DNA from: Deltaproteobacteria bacterium | GTDB taxonomy: Bacteria; Desulfobacterota; SM23-61 | Direction: 5' to 3' | NCBI GenBank assembly: GCA_026388915.1 | Contig: JAPLIW010000646.1 | Location: forward strand, 1 to 7,275 | Length of the DNA stretch: 7,275 nt | Part shown: in pieces, positions 1 through 4,824 of the stretch | How the letters are laid out: the number at the start of each line of letters is the position of its first letter | Numbering within the stretch: the stretch's first letter is position 1 | Translations under genes and position numbers: made by a program | The notes under the pieces: generated by a model | Database searches by the model: none | The model's input: only the letters and a program-made list of their open reading frames with translations | Told to the model about the DNA's origin: nothing

Positions 1-1
1 G

Positions 2-166
2 AGCGCCGAGTACGGTGAAGATGAAGGTGAGACCGCCTACTATTCCCGCAAGGTCCTGATCGGGAAGGAAGGCTGCTATGTCCCCATCGAGGTCGAGCTG
101 AAGTTCGATGCCCATCGAAATCTGGTCGAGAAGCGGGTTAAAGGTGGAAAGTTTATGGAGGATTGA
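2..166 (+). CDS. C-terminal fragment of unrecognised protein (5' end outside window)
   Basis: The frame beginning at base 2 is open for 54 codons and closes with TGA at 164-166. The start lies outside the window, so only the tail is visible. The peptide is acidic at first (repeated Glu/Asp), then has a β-strand-like stretch reading KVLIGKEGCYVPIEVELKFD, and ends in a basic segment and GGKFMED. Alternating hydrophobic and polar residues suggest a β-rich C-terminal domain. The stretch around VPIEVELKFD faintly resembles the β-domain tails of M1-type metallopeptidases, but this is too little to name a function. The next gene (pldA) starts 88 bases downstream on the same strand with no convincing terminator between, so the two could share a transcript. 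That it is coding is inferred from the open frame at the edge and the sensible composition; the function is unknown. Confidence 0.6.
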   Translation, partial: SAEYGEDEGETAYYSRKVLIGKEGCYVPIEVELKFDAHRNLVEKRVKGGKFMED

Positions 167-244
167 CTTCCGGGGTCCCCCCGCGGAGATGGCACTGGAG
201 GCCCTCCCAACAAATTCTTAGGGGATGATACCCAATACGGGGGG

Positions 245-250
245 AAAGGA
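245..250 (+). promoter_or_regulatory. Ribosome binding site choosing the pldA start
   Basis: AAAGGA within a purine run (239-250) lies 4 bases before ATG 255. The alternative ATG at 225 has only AGGGG directly abutting it, with no spacer, and would add ten residues including a polar GGKDP stretch before the signal peptide. This favours 255, although the spacing is on the short side. Confidence 0.5.
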
Positions 251-254
251 CCCG

Positions 255-1310
255 ATGAAAACACCCGGCGTGCTCTGGCGATTTTTTTTGACGGTAAGAA
301 ATCCCTGGATTGGCATCCTGTCTGTTTTTCTTTTTCTGGCCGCAGTCCCTGCGGAGGGACTCTCGGACACCTCCCGGGAACTGGCCGAGTGCGCCAAAAT
401 CGAGGATGCCGGGGAGCGGCTGAAGTGCTACGACAACCTGGCCGGCCGCAAATCGAAGGAGGCCGCGCCGGCGGAAGAATCGGTGAAAAGGCCCCAGCCG
501 GAGGAAACCAAGAAATTCTCCTACTTCTCCCGGCTCTGGGAACTGGAACCGGAGACCCGCCGCGGGAAATATTCCATTTCCCCCCACCGATCCAACTACA
601 TCCTTCCCTACACCTACAACTCGTCGCCCAATTACGACGCCGTTCGGGCGGCCGACCCCGGGAAGGATCTCAAGCATGAAGAAGTCCTTTTTCAGTTGAG
701 CCTGAAGATCAAGCTCTGGGAAGACATTTTTTCCCAGAAGGCCGACCTATGGGTTGGTTACACTCAGCGATCCTTCTGGCAATTTTACAATTTCGAAGAC
801 TCGTCCCCCTTCCGGGAAACGAATTATGAGCCCGAACTTCTTCTCAACCTTCGGACCGATTACCGCATCCTGGGATTGCGGGGCCGGTTCATCAATTTGG
901 GCTTCAATCACCAGTCCAACGGCCAGTCCGAACCTCTGTCCAGAAGCTGGAACCGCTTCGTGGCCAGCGCCGGTTTCGAAAGAGACGCGTTTTCTCTTCT
1001 CTTAAAAGGATGGTACCGCATCCCCGAATCCGCCGCAGACGACGATAACCCAAAAATGGAAAAATACCTCGGATACGGGGAGATCTGGGGCTACTATTTC
1101 TGGAAGGAGAACCGGTTCGGGATCATGCTCCGCAACAACCTTGACTTCCATACCAACCGCGGCGCCGTGCAGTTGGAATGGAGCTTTCCCCTCCTTGAAC
1201 GGGTGGGCGGCTATATTCAGTACTACAACGGGTTTGGCGAGAGCCTTTTGGACTACAACTACCGGGTGAACCGGATCGGCATAGGGTTTATCCTGAAGGA
1301 TTGGAATTAA
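255..1310 (+). CDS. pldA: Outer membrane phospholipase A (OMPLA, phospholipase A1)
   Basis: Integral outer-membrane β-barrel enzyme that hydrolyses acyl esters of phospholipids appearing in the outer leaflet; in known members it is activated by Ca2+-dependent dimerisation and helps keep lipid asymmetry. From the chosen start the protein is 351 residues. Residues 1-35 look like a signal peptide with a long n-region and a core near IGILSVFLFLAA. Next comes a periplasmic segment with a CX11C pair (Cys46, Cys58) in the motif ERLKCYD, then a charged linker, then the barrel. The family signature is unmistakable: YTQRSFWQ, SSPFRETNYEPEL, and GFNHQSNG followed by SRSWNR. By alignment to E. coli PldA from memory, the catalytic triad is His219, Ser221 and Asn233, with spacing identical to H142/S144/N156. 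The Ca2+-ligand Ser of SRSWNR is kept; the Arg after SNG is Gln here. The C-terminus NRIGIGFILKDWN is a typical last strand. An in-frame ATG at 225 exists, but 255 has the better Shine-Dalgarno (AAAGGA, 245-250) and signal peptide start. Confidence 0.95.
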   Translation: MKTPGVLWRFFLTVRNPWIGILSVFLFLAAVPAEGLSDTSRELAECAKIEDAGERLKCYDNLAGRKSKEAAPAEESVKRPQPEETKKFSYFSRLWELEPETRRGKYSISPHRSNYILPYTYNSSPNYDAVRAADPGKDLKHEEVLFQLSLKIKLWEDIFSQKADLWVGYTQRSFWQFYNFEDSSPFRETNYEPELLLNLRTDYRILGLRGRFINLGFNHQSNGQSEPLSRSWNRFVASAGFERDAFSLLLKGWYRIPESAADDDNPKMEKYLGYGEIWGYYFWKENRFGIMLRNNLDFHTNRGAVQLEWSFPLLERVGGYIQYYNGFGESLLDYNYRVNRIGIGFILKDWN

Positions 1311-1444
1311 GAAAAGGGGTTCTGGTTGGGAATCGGTTCCCTGCGGGGTTCTCCTTGAGCTGGGGAGGAAGGGAAACAGGCATTGGATCTTCCCAGGCCT
1401 GAAAAATCCCCTCAGATAAAAGATATGGTTTTTACGAATATTTC

Positions 1445-1473
1445 TTGCGAAGGCGAACGATTTCGTCTACATT
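1445..1473 (+). promoter_or_regulatory. Possible sigma-70 promoter of the small basic protein gene
   Basis: TTGCGA (1445-1450) and TACATT (1468-1473) are separated by 17 bases; each matches the consensus hexamer at four of six positions. Transcription would begin near 1480 and give a leader of roughly 100 bases before the ATG at 1579. The leader holds short inverted repeats, for example GAAGA/TCTTC with an ACG loop at 1533-1545. This is a pattern match only; a promoter further upstream, or read-through from pldA, is possible. Confidence 0.25.
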
Positions 1474-1561
1474 ATTAAAGAAGGAGGGCGGCGGGAGGGG
1501 TAAGCGGTAACCACCCGGTGCTGATGAGGCTTGAAGAACGTCTTCGGAAGTAAATAAATCC

Positions 1562-1571
1562 AGGAAAGGAG
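1562..1571 (+). promoter_or_regulatory. Strong Shine-Dalgarno of the small basic protein gene
   Basis: AGGAAAGGAG ends 7 bases before ATG 1579. This near-ideal site and spacing is the main reason to believe the short reading frame downstream is translated. Confidence 0.7.
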
Positions 1572-1578
1572 ACTTCGT

Positions 1579-1752
1579 ATGGCGGGAAAAGTTCGTCGAA
1601 CAACTCACCGGAGCGTAGCAGGTAAGAAACTCTACGCGGTGCGCGATGCCAAGGGGCGGTTCAAGGACATCCAGACCTACGAACGAGCCCACCGGGCGGA
1701 CCTCAAACGGAAAAGCGGAGGCGAAAGAGCCAAGGCCGCTAAAAAGAGATAA
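1579..1752 (+). CDS. Small highly basic protein, 57 residues
   Basis: ATG at 1579 opens a 57-codon frame ending in TAA at 1750-1752, with a strong Shine-Dalgarno 7 bases upstream. The product begins MAGKVRRTTHR, has a central segment YAVRDAKGRFKDIQTYERAH, and ends in a Lys/Arg/Ala tail (AKAAKKR). It has about twenty Lys or Arg residues, one Cys-free chain and no hydrophobic helix, so a soluble nucleic-acid-associated protein is plausible. The RDxKGRFxDxQ core resembles short uncharacterised basic proteins of many bacteria and archaea that share a RDxxGRF motif; this is from memory, and none with an established role comes to mind. It is monocistronic in appearance: a long leader precedes it and a clear intrinsic terminator follows about 55 bases after the stop. 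Its coding status is well supported, its function unknown. Confidence 0.75.
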   Translation: MAGKVRRTTHRSVAGKKLYAVRDAKGRFKDIQTYERAHRADLKRKSGGERAKAAKKR

Positions 1753-1761
1753 TCGCGCTGT

Positions 1762-1778
1762 CCCGATATTCTATCGGG
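1762..1778. repeat. Perfect 7-bp hairpin CCCGATA/TATCGGG
   Basis: CCCGATA (1762-1768), loop TTC, TATCGGG (1772-1778), ten bases after the stop of the small basic gene. No T-tract follows, so it is not itself an intrinsic terminator. It may protect the mRNA 3' end or be a copy of a dispersed short palindrome; a genome-wide search would tell. Confidence 0.55.
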
Positions 1779-1805
1779 CAATGCTGATCAGTCCATAGCC
1801 GGGAA

Positions 1806-1864
1806 AAGGGATCCGTGCGGGAAATAAGCAATTTCCCCGATTCCGCTCTGATCCCTTATTTTTT
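1806..1864 (+). terminator. Intrinsic terminator after the small basic gene
   Basis: The outer stem AAGGGATC (1806-1813) pairs with GATCCCTT (1850-1857) and is followed by A and six T (1859-1864). A second hairpin nests inside: GGGAAAT (1819-1825), loop AAGCA, ATTTCCC (1831-1837). It lies between two converging genes, with the minus-strand methyltransferase stop at 1906. On the minus strand the stem is followed by only four T, so termination of that gene here would be weaker. Confidence 0.8.
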
Positions 1865-1905
1865 AAAATTCCAAAATTGCAATCCCCTTTGTGAATCCCT
1901 CCGCT

Positions 1906-3069
1906 TCAGTTTTCGGCCTCAGGAATCCTCCGGCTTCCTTCATACAGATCATACTCCAGGAGGCGGCATTCGATGTTGCTGCTGAAGAAAGGGATCCTTC
2001 TTCGGGCTTTCAATCCCACCTTCTTCGCCAGGTCGAGGTTGCCGGTGAAGATATAGCCCGTGTATCCCTGGCATTTCTTTTTGAAAAAATCCGCGATCCC
2101 CCGGTAGACCTCCTTCAATTCTTCGATCTTCCCCATTCTCTCTCCGTACTCCGGGTTGAGAATGACCACCCCGCCGCCTTCCGGCAGGGGAGTTTCGGAG
2201 TAATCCCCAACGGAGAACTCGATCAGGCGGTCCACCCCGGCGGCGGCTGCGTTTTGCTTTGCCGCCCGGATGGCCTGGGGATCGATATCGGTGGCCACCA
2301 ATTTCCCGCGGAATGATTTTTTAACCCGGGCTTTGGCCTCTTGCCGCATCTTATTCCAGGAGGGCCGGTTGAATCCTTTCAGGTGCATGAAGCCGAAATT
2401 CTTCCTGAGCAGCCCCGGAGCCATGTCCAGGGCCACCAGGGCCGCCTCAACGGCCAGGGTGCCGCTGCCGCACATGGGGTTGACGAAGTTCCCCCTTCCC
2501 TTCCACCCGGTGGCCTGAATCACCGCCGCGGCCAGGGTCTCCTGCATGGGGGCGTGGAGGGGAATCTTCCGGTAGCCGCGCCGGTAGAGGGGTTCCCCCG
2601 AAGTGTCCAGGTAAACCAGGCAAAGATCCCCCTTCCAGTAAAGATCGACAACCGCGCCGGTTCGTTCAGGGCCCGAGTCGGGACGCCGGCCGACCTTTCT
2701 CATGATGCGGTCCACGATCGCGTCCTTGCATTTCAGGTTGGCGAACCGGGAATCCCGGATGGTGGGGTTATCCACGGCGGAAGTCACGCAGAGAACCTCT
2801 TCCGGAGATACATAATCCTCCCAGGCAATCCGCGAAATGCCGCGGTAAAGCTCATCCGCGTTGCGGGCCTCCATTTCCCGCAGCAGAAGAAGGACCCGCT
2901 GGCCCGTCCGCAGGAAAAGATTCAGCCTCATGGCGTCCTCCATCGTCCCCTCGGTCTCCACTCCGGCAACGGTTTCCGCAAGGACCGGAAGCCCCAGGGA
3001 CAGGACTTCCTCCTTCAAAAAGGGAGGGACGCTCTTGGCACAGGTGATGACGATTCGGCTCTTCTTCAT
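1906..3069 (-). CDS. THUMP-domain class I SAM-dependent RNA methyltransferase (RlmL-like)
   Basis: 387-residue protein of the RlmL N-terminal / YpsC family, which methylates guanine N2 in 23S rRNA. The N-terminus KSRIVITCAKSVPPFLKEEV is the typical pre-THUMP start. The THUMP region spans about residues 45-155, and LYRRGYRK (161-168) links it to the methyltransferase fold. SAM-binding motif I is NPMCGSGTLAVEAAL (197-211) and the acidic motif II is ATDIDPQAI (259-267). Motif IV reads NPEYGERMG (305-313), where the family normally has NPPY: Glu307 replaces the second Pro. The C-terminal GLKARRRIPFFSSNIECRL block also fits the family. The length matches stand-alone members, without the RlmK half that is fused in E. 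coli. A TATAAT box sits just upstream on the minus strand; a good Shine-Dalgarno is absent. The exact target base is inferred from family only, and the changed motif IV leaves activity or specificity open. Confidence 0.9.
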   Translation of the reverse strand: MKKSRIVITCAKSVPPFLKEEVLSLGLPVLAETVAGVETEGTMEDAMRLNLFLRTGQRVLLLLREMEARNADELYRGISRIAWEDYVSPEEVLCVTSAVDNPTIRDSRFANLKCKDAIVDRIMRKVGRRPDSGPERTGAVVDLYWKGDLCLVYLDTSGEPLYRRGYRKIPLHAPMQETLAAAVIQATGWKGRGNFVNPMCGSGTLAVEAALVALDMAPGLLRKNFGFMHLKGFNRPSWNKMRQEAKARVKKSFRGKLVATDIDPQAIRAAKQNAAAAGVDRLIEFSVGDYSETPLPEGGGVVILNPEYGERMGKIEELKEVYRGIADFFKKKCQGYTGYIFTGNLDLAKKVGLKARRRIPFFSSNIECRLLEYDLYEGSRRIPEAEN

Positions 3070-3078
3070 TGCTCAGAA

Positions 3079-3108
3079 ATTATAGGAGTCTCTTTACTAC
3101 CCGGTGAA
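3079..3108 (-). promoter_or_regulatory. Sigma-70-like promoter of the THUMP methyltransferase gene
   Basis: On the minus strand a perfect -10 box TATAAT (3084 to 3079) lies 18 bases from TTCACC (3108 to 3103), which matches the -35 consensus at four of six positions. Transcription would start near 3072, only about three bases before ATG 3069, so the mRNA would be leaderless or nearly so. This agrees with the lack of a Shine-Dalgarno. Confidence 0.5.
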
Positions 3109-3137
3109 TTTCTGAAAGTTTTATTAAGCCAAAAACC

Positions 3138-3191
3138 ATCCCCCCCACCCTAACCCTCCCCCTCGAGGGGGGAGGGGAGGGAGGGGGTGAT
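3138..3191. repeat. GC-rich inverted repeat with G-quadruplex-forming arms
   Basis: Two 25-base arms (3138-3162 and 3167-3191) flank a TCGA centre and match as inverted repeats at 19 of 25 positions. The right arm carries four G-runs of 6, 4, 3 and 5 bases separated by single A (3167-3187). The left arm read on the minus strand has G-runs of 5, 3, 3 and 7 with loops A, TTA and T (3162 to 3140). Each arm can therefore form a quadruplex on its own strand. It resembles GC-rich dispersed palindromes of proteobacterial genomes. It lies downstream of the MFS gene and upstream of the methyltransferase promoter, so it could also act as a transcription barrier. Confidence 0.7.
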
Positions 3192-3205
3192 TCCTTTCTT
3201 TCTAA

Positions 3206-3232
3206 TTTTCTGCGTCCTCTGCGCTCTCTGCG
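3206..3232. repeat. Three tandem copies of a 9-base unit (CTGCG core)
   Basis: TTTTCTGCG, TCCTCTGCG and CTCTCTGCG follow each other without gap; on the minus strand they read CGCAGAGAG, CGCAGAGGA, CGCAGAAAA. The unit ends are identical and only the first bases of each unit vary. Such CGCAGAG-type repeats are, from memory, scattered through many bacterial draft genomes in intergenic DNA. A 65-codon frame across it on the minus strand translates to a low-complexity Arg-rich peptide and is not considered a gene. Confidence 0.55.
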
Positions 3233-3284
3233 GTTCACTGTTCTTTTGAAACGGCTGCTCAAAATACCAGGGCGCAAGAGCTGG

Positions 3285-4460
3285 CTACACCTCCAGTCGA
3301 TTTCCGACGCGGAGACAAAAGGGCAGCATGGCCAGAAAAGAAACCCCCAACAGGGCGAAGCCGGAGGAGAAGGAAAAGGCCTCCGCCCAGTGCCCCAGAG
3401 CCGCGGGCACCACCCCCCCTCCCAACAAAAATCCGATCACCATCACCAGAGAGACCGCGACCCCCCTCATGGGGGCGGGAAAGACCAGGGAGATGATCGT
3501 AAACCCCACGGGGAACAGACACGCACCCGACGCCGCCTGGAGGAACATCAGCACGGGCGTCCCCACCGGGTTTCGGAAGGCCCCGAAAAGGACCGTCAGG
3601 ATGCCGGTGGTCAGGAGGAAAATAGCCATCGCCCTTTTGGGTCCAAACCGGTCGGTGATGAATCCCGACAAGAAAAGGACGACGATCCCAAAGATCCGGG
3701 AAAATCCGATGAGGGTGTTCGCCAGCGTCCTCTCCATTCCCATCTCGTTCACCAGGAAGAGGGGGATCATGGTGTAGAGTCCCACGGTCGAGCCGATGGA
3801 TACCACGAAGAAGGAGGCCATGACCCAATAGGCGGGGCTTAAAAGAATGTGCCGGATCGACCGCCCATTGGGGGGGGTCCCTCTCTGCCTTCCTCCTTTT
3901 CCCGCAAATAGGTAAAGAACCCCCATGAAGATCAAAGCCGCCCCCAGGACGGCCAGGGTCCCCCGCCAGGTGTAGAACTGCAGCAGGCCTTCCGCCAGCC
4001 AGGGAACGGTGATGAACCCCAGGTTGGGGCCCAGCTCATGGATGGCCAAAGCCCTTCCCCAGTGTTCCTGGCGGGCCAGCTCGGTGATCGTGGCGATTCC
4101 CGAGGGAATGTATAGCGCGGCAAACAGGCCGATGACCACCAGTCCGATCCGCATCGCGCCGAGGGAGTCCAGCTGGGAGATAACCACAAAGGCTCCGCCT
4201 GCCATTAGAATCGACATTAGGATGGTCAATCGATGGGTGAGCCGGGAGGAGACAAACCCGGAAGCCGCCAATCCTGCTCCGTACCCGCAGGCGATATGGA
4301 GGAACAAGGAGCCTGCCTCGCCATGACCCAGTCCCAGATCCTGTTCAATGACCGGCAGCAGGGGCGCCAGTAGGATCCGGGACGTAAAGTTGAGGTAGAA
4401 AACCCCGGTCAGGAGAACGATCGGCATCCAGGGAAAGGTCGGGGATTCTCGCTGATCCAT
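3285..4460 (-). CDS. Major facilitator superfamily transporter, 12 transmembrane helices
   Basis: 391-residue inner-membrane protein with the usual MFS two-bundle layout. Hydrophobic segments lie at roughly residues 11-33, 49-69, 76-95, 100-120, 137-160 and 163-185, then a basic polar central loop (GKGGRQRG and on, about 190-208), then about 212-235, 245-268, 278-296, 302-320, 330-355 and 362-385. The motif A loop is well kept in the second half (GFITDRFGPKR) but degraded in the first (GFVSSRLTHRLT), where the usual acidic residue is missing. The start region NFTSRILLAPLLPVIEQDLG and the helix-5 motif HELGPNLGF are typical of a subgroup of MFS exporters or anion porters in deltaproteobacteria-like genomes, recalled from memory; no substrate can be assigned. 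A weak point is the start: ATG 4460 has no close Shine-Dalgarno, the nearest (AAAGGA) being 18 bases away. Upstream is a candidate promoter with a palindrome in its spacer. Confidence 0.88.
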   Translation of the reverse strand: MDQRESPTFPWMPIVLLTGVFYLNFTSRILLAPLLPVIEQDLGLGHGEAGSLFLHIACGYGAGLAASGFVSSRLTHRLTILMSILMAGGAFVVISQLDSLGAMRIGLVVIGLFAALYIPSGIATITELARQEHWGRALAIHELGPNLGFITVPWLAEGLLQFYTWRGTLAVLGAALIFMGVLYLFAGKGGRQRGTPPNGRSIRHILLSPAYWVMASFFVVSIGSTVGLYTMIPLFLVNEMGMERTLANTLIGFSRIFGIVVLFLSGFITDRFGPKRAMAIFLLTTGILTVLFGAFRNPVGTPVLMFLQAASGACLFPVGFTIISLVFPAPMRGVAVSLVMVIGFLLGGGVVPAALGHWAEAFSFSSGFALLGVSFLAMLPFCLRVGNRLEV

Positions 4461-4527
4461 GTTGAATGGCTTATTTATTCCTTTAAGGACGGGCCCCTTA
4501 AATGTCCGATGGAAATGGGTTCTTACT

Positions 4528-4557
4528 TTTGTAACACCCGCGGGTGGAGAATGTCAA
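4528..4557 (-). promoter_or_regulatory. Candidate MFS-gene promoter with palindromic operator in spacer
   Basis: On the minus strand a perfect -35 box TTGACA (4557 to 4552) and TACAAA (4533 to 4528, four of six to the -10 consensus) are separated by 18 bases. The spacer contains a perfect 12-base palindrome, CACCCGCGGGTG (4535-4546). Transcription would begin near 4521, giving a leader of about 60 bases. A symmetric site between the two boxes is where a repressor or a MerR-type activator would bind, but no regulator gene is visible in the window. Confidence 0.5.
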
Positions 4558-4607
4558 AGGAAACCAGGATTGGCCCCTTTCATTTTGTCCGATAAAGCCT
4601 TTTTTTA

Positions 4608-4642
4608 ACTTTAGGCACTCTAGCTCACTTTAGGCACTCTAG
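4608..4642. repeat. Two direct copies of a 16-base repeat, 19-base period
   Basis: ACTTTAGGCACTCTAG occurs identically at 4608-4623 and 4627-4642, separated by CTC. A partial continuation (GTACTTTTGG) follows the second copy. The unit is intergenic, between the divergent MFS and tex genes, and immediately precedes a GC hairpin. It could be a small repeat array relic or a pair of protein-binding sites; nothing in the sequence decides. Confidence 0.65.
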
Positions 4643-4652
4643 GTACTTTTGG

Positions 4653-4669
4653 TCGCGGCTCCGCCGCGA
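4653..4669. repeat. Perfect 7-bp GC hairpin TCGCGGC/GCCGCGA
   Basis: TCGCGGC (4653-4659), loop TCC, GCCGCGA (4663-4669), with no T-tract on either side. It follows the 19-base-period repeat by ten bases and may be part of the same dispersed element. Confidence 0.55.
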
Positions 4670-4728
4670 TGGGTAATCTGCGGATAAACAGTTTCCAAAA
4701 ATGAAGGGGAGCAAGCCGATAAAATCCA

Positions 4729-4757
4729 TTGCCTAAATCCGAAAAAATTGGTAGAAA
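4729..4757 (+). promoter_or_regulatory. Candidate sigma-70 promoter of tex
   Basis: TTGCCT (4729-4734) and TAGAAA (4752-4757), each four of six to consensus, are spaced by 17 bases. The predicted start near 4764 coincides with the left edge of the leader hairpin at 4763-4797, so the transcript would begin with that stem-loop. This is a pattern match only. Confidence 0.35.
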
Positions 4758-4762
4758 ATTTC

Positions 4763-4797
4763 TTCCGGGCGGGAGAGGAAAAGACTCTCCCCCGGAA
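4763..4797 (+). promoter_or_regulatory. Strong hairpin in the tex 5' leader
   Basis: TTCCGG (4763-4768) pairs with CCGGAA (4792-4797) and GGGAGAG (4771-4777) pairs with CTCTCCC (4785-4791). Only a two-base GC bulge interrupts the 13 pairs, and the loop is GAAAAGA. It ends 27 bases before the tex ATG, without a T-tract, so it is more likely an mRNA-stabilising or translation-modulating structure than a terminator. Confidence 0.55.
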
Positions 4798-4824
4798 AAC
4801 TTCCCAAGGAAAGCGAAAGAAAGA

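Larger units (their letters stand above)
4461..4824. other. Divergent intergenic region between MFS gene and tex (364 bases)
   Basis: No gene is visible here. From left to right it holds the MFS leader and its candidate promoter with palindrome (to 4557), a weak AAAGG/CCTTT inverted repeat (4556-4580) followed some way on by seven T (4600-4606), the 16-base direct repeats, the GC hairpin, an AT-richer stretch with a candidate tex promoter, and a strong hairpin in the tex leader. A frame opening with TTG at 4729 runs into tex, but the 32 extra residues are low-complexity, basic, and unlike Tex N-termini, so they are not included in the gene. Confidence 0.6.

Noticed and set aside
193..210. TGGCAC resembling the -24 box of a sigma-54 promoter before pldA
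   Set aside because: The required GC-containing -12 box (TTGCA-like) is not present at the correct spacing.
1328..1341. GGGAA/TTCCC hairpin as a pldA terminator
   Set aside because: Only five pairs and no following T-tract; too weak to call.
1425..1478. 17-codon frame that might be a leader peptide of the small basic gene
   Set aside because: No Shine-Dalgarno, no run of regulatory codons, and no attenuator-like terminator downstream.
1521..1555. CTGATGA followed by a small hairpin and GAA, resembling a hammerhead ribozyme core or the end of a fluoride riboswitch
   Set aside because: The base before GAA does not pair with the base after CTGATGA, no flanking stems I and III can be drawn, and the fluoride-riboswitch 5' half is missing.
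2341..3153. 270-codon plus-strand frame
   Set aside because: It lies opposite the clear methyltransferase gene, has Gly/Pro/His-rich shadow composition and no family features.
3080..3277. 65-codon minus-strand frame
   Set aside because: It is a translation of the GC-rich palindrome and 9-base repeat, giving low-complexity Arg/Pro sequence.
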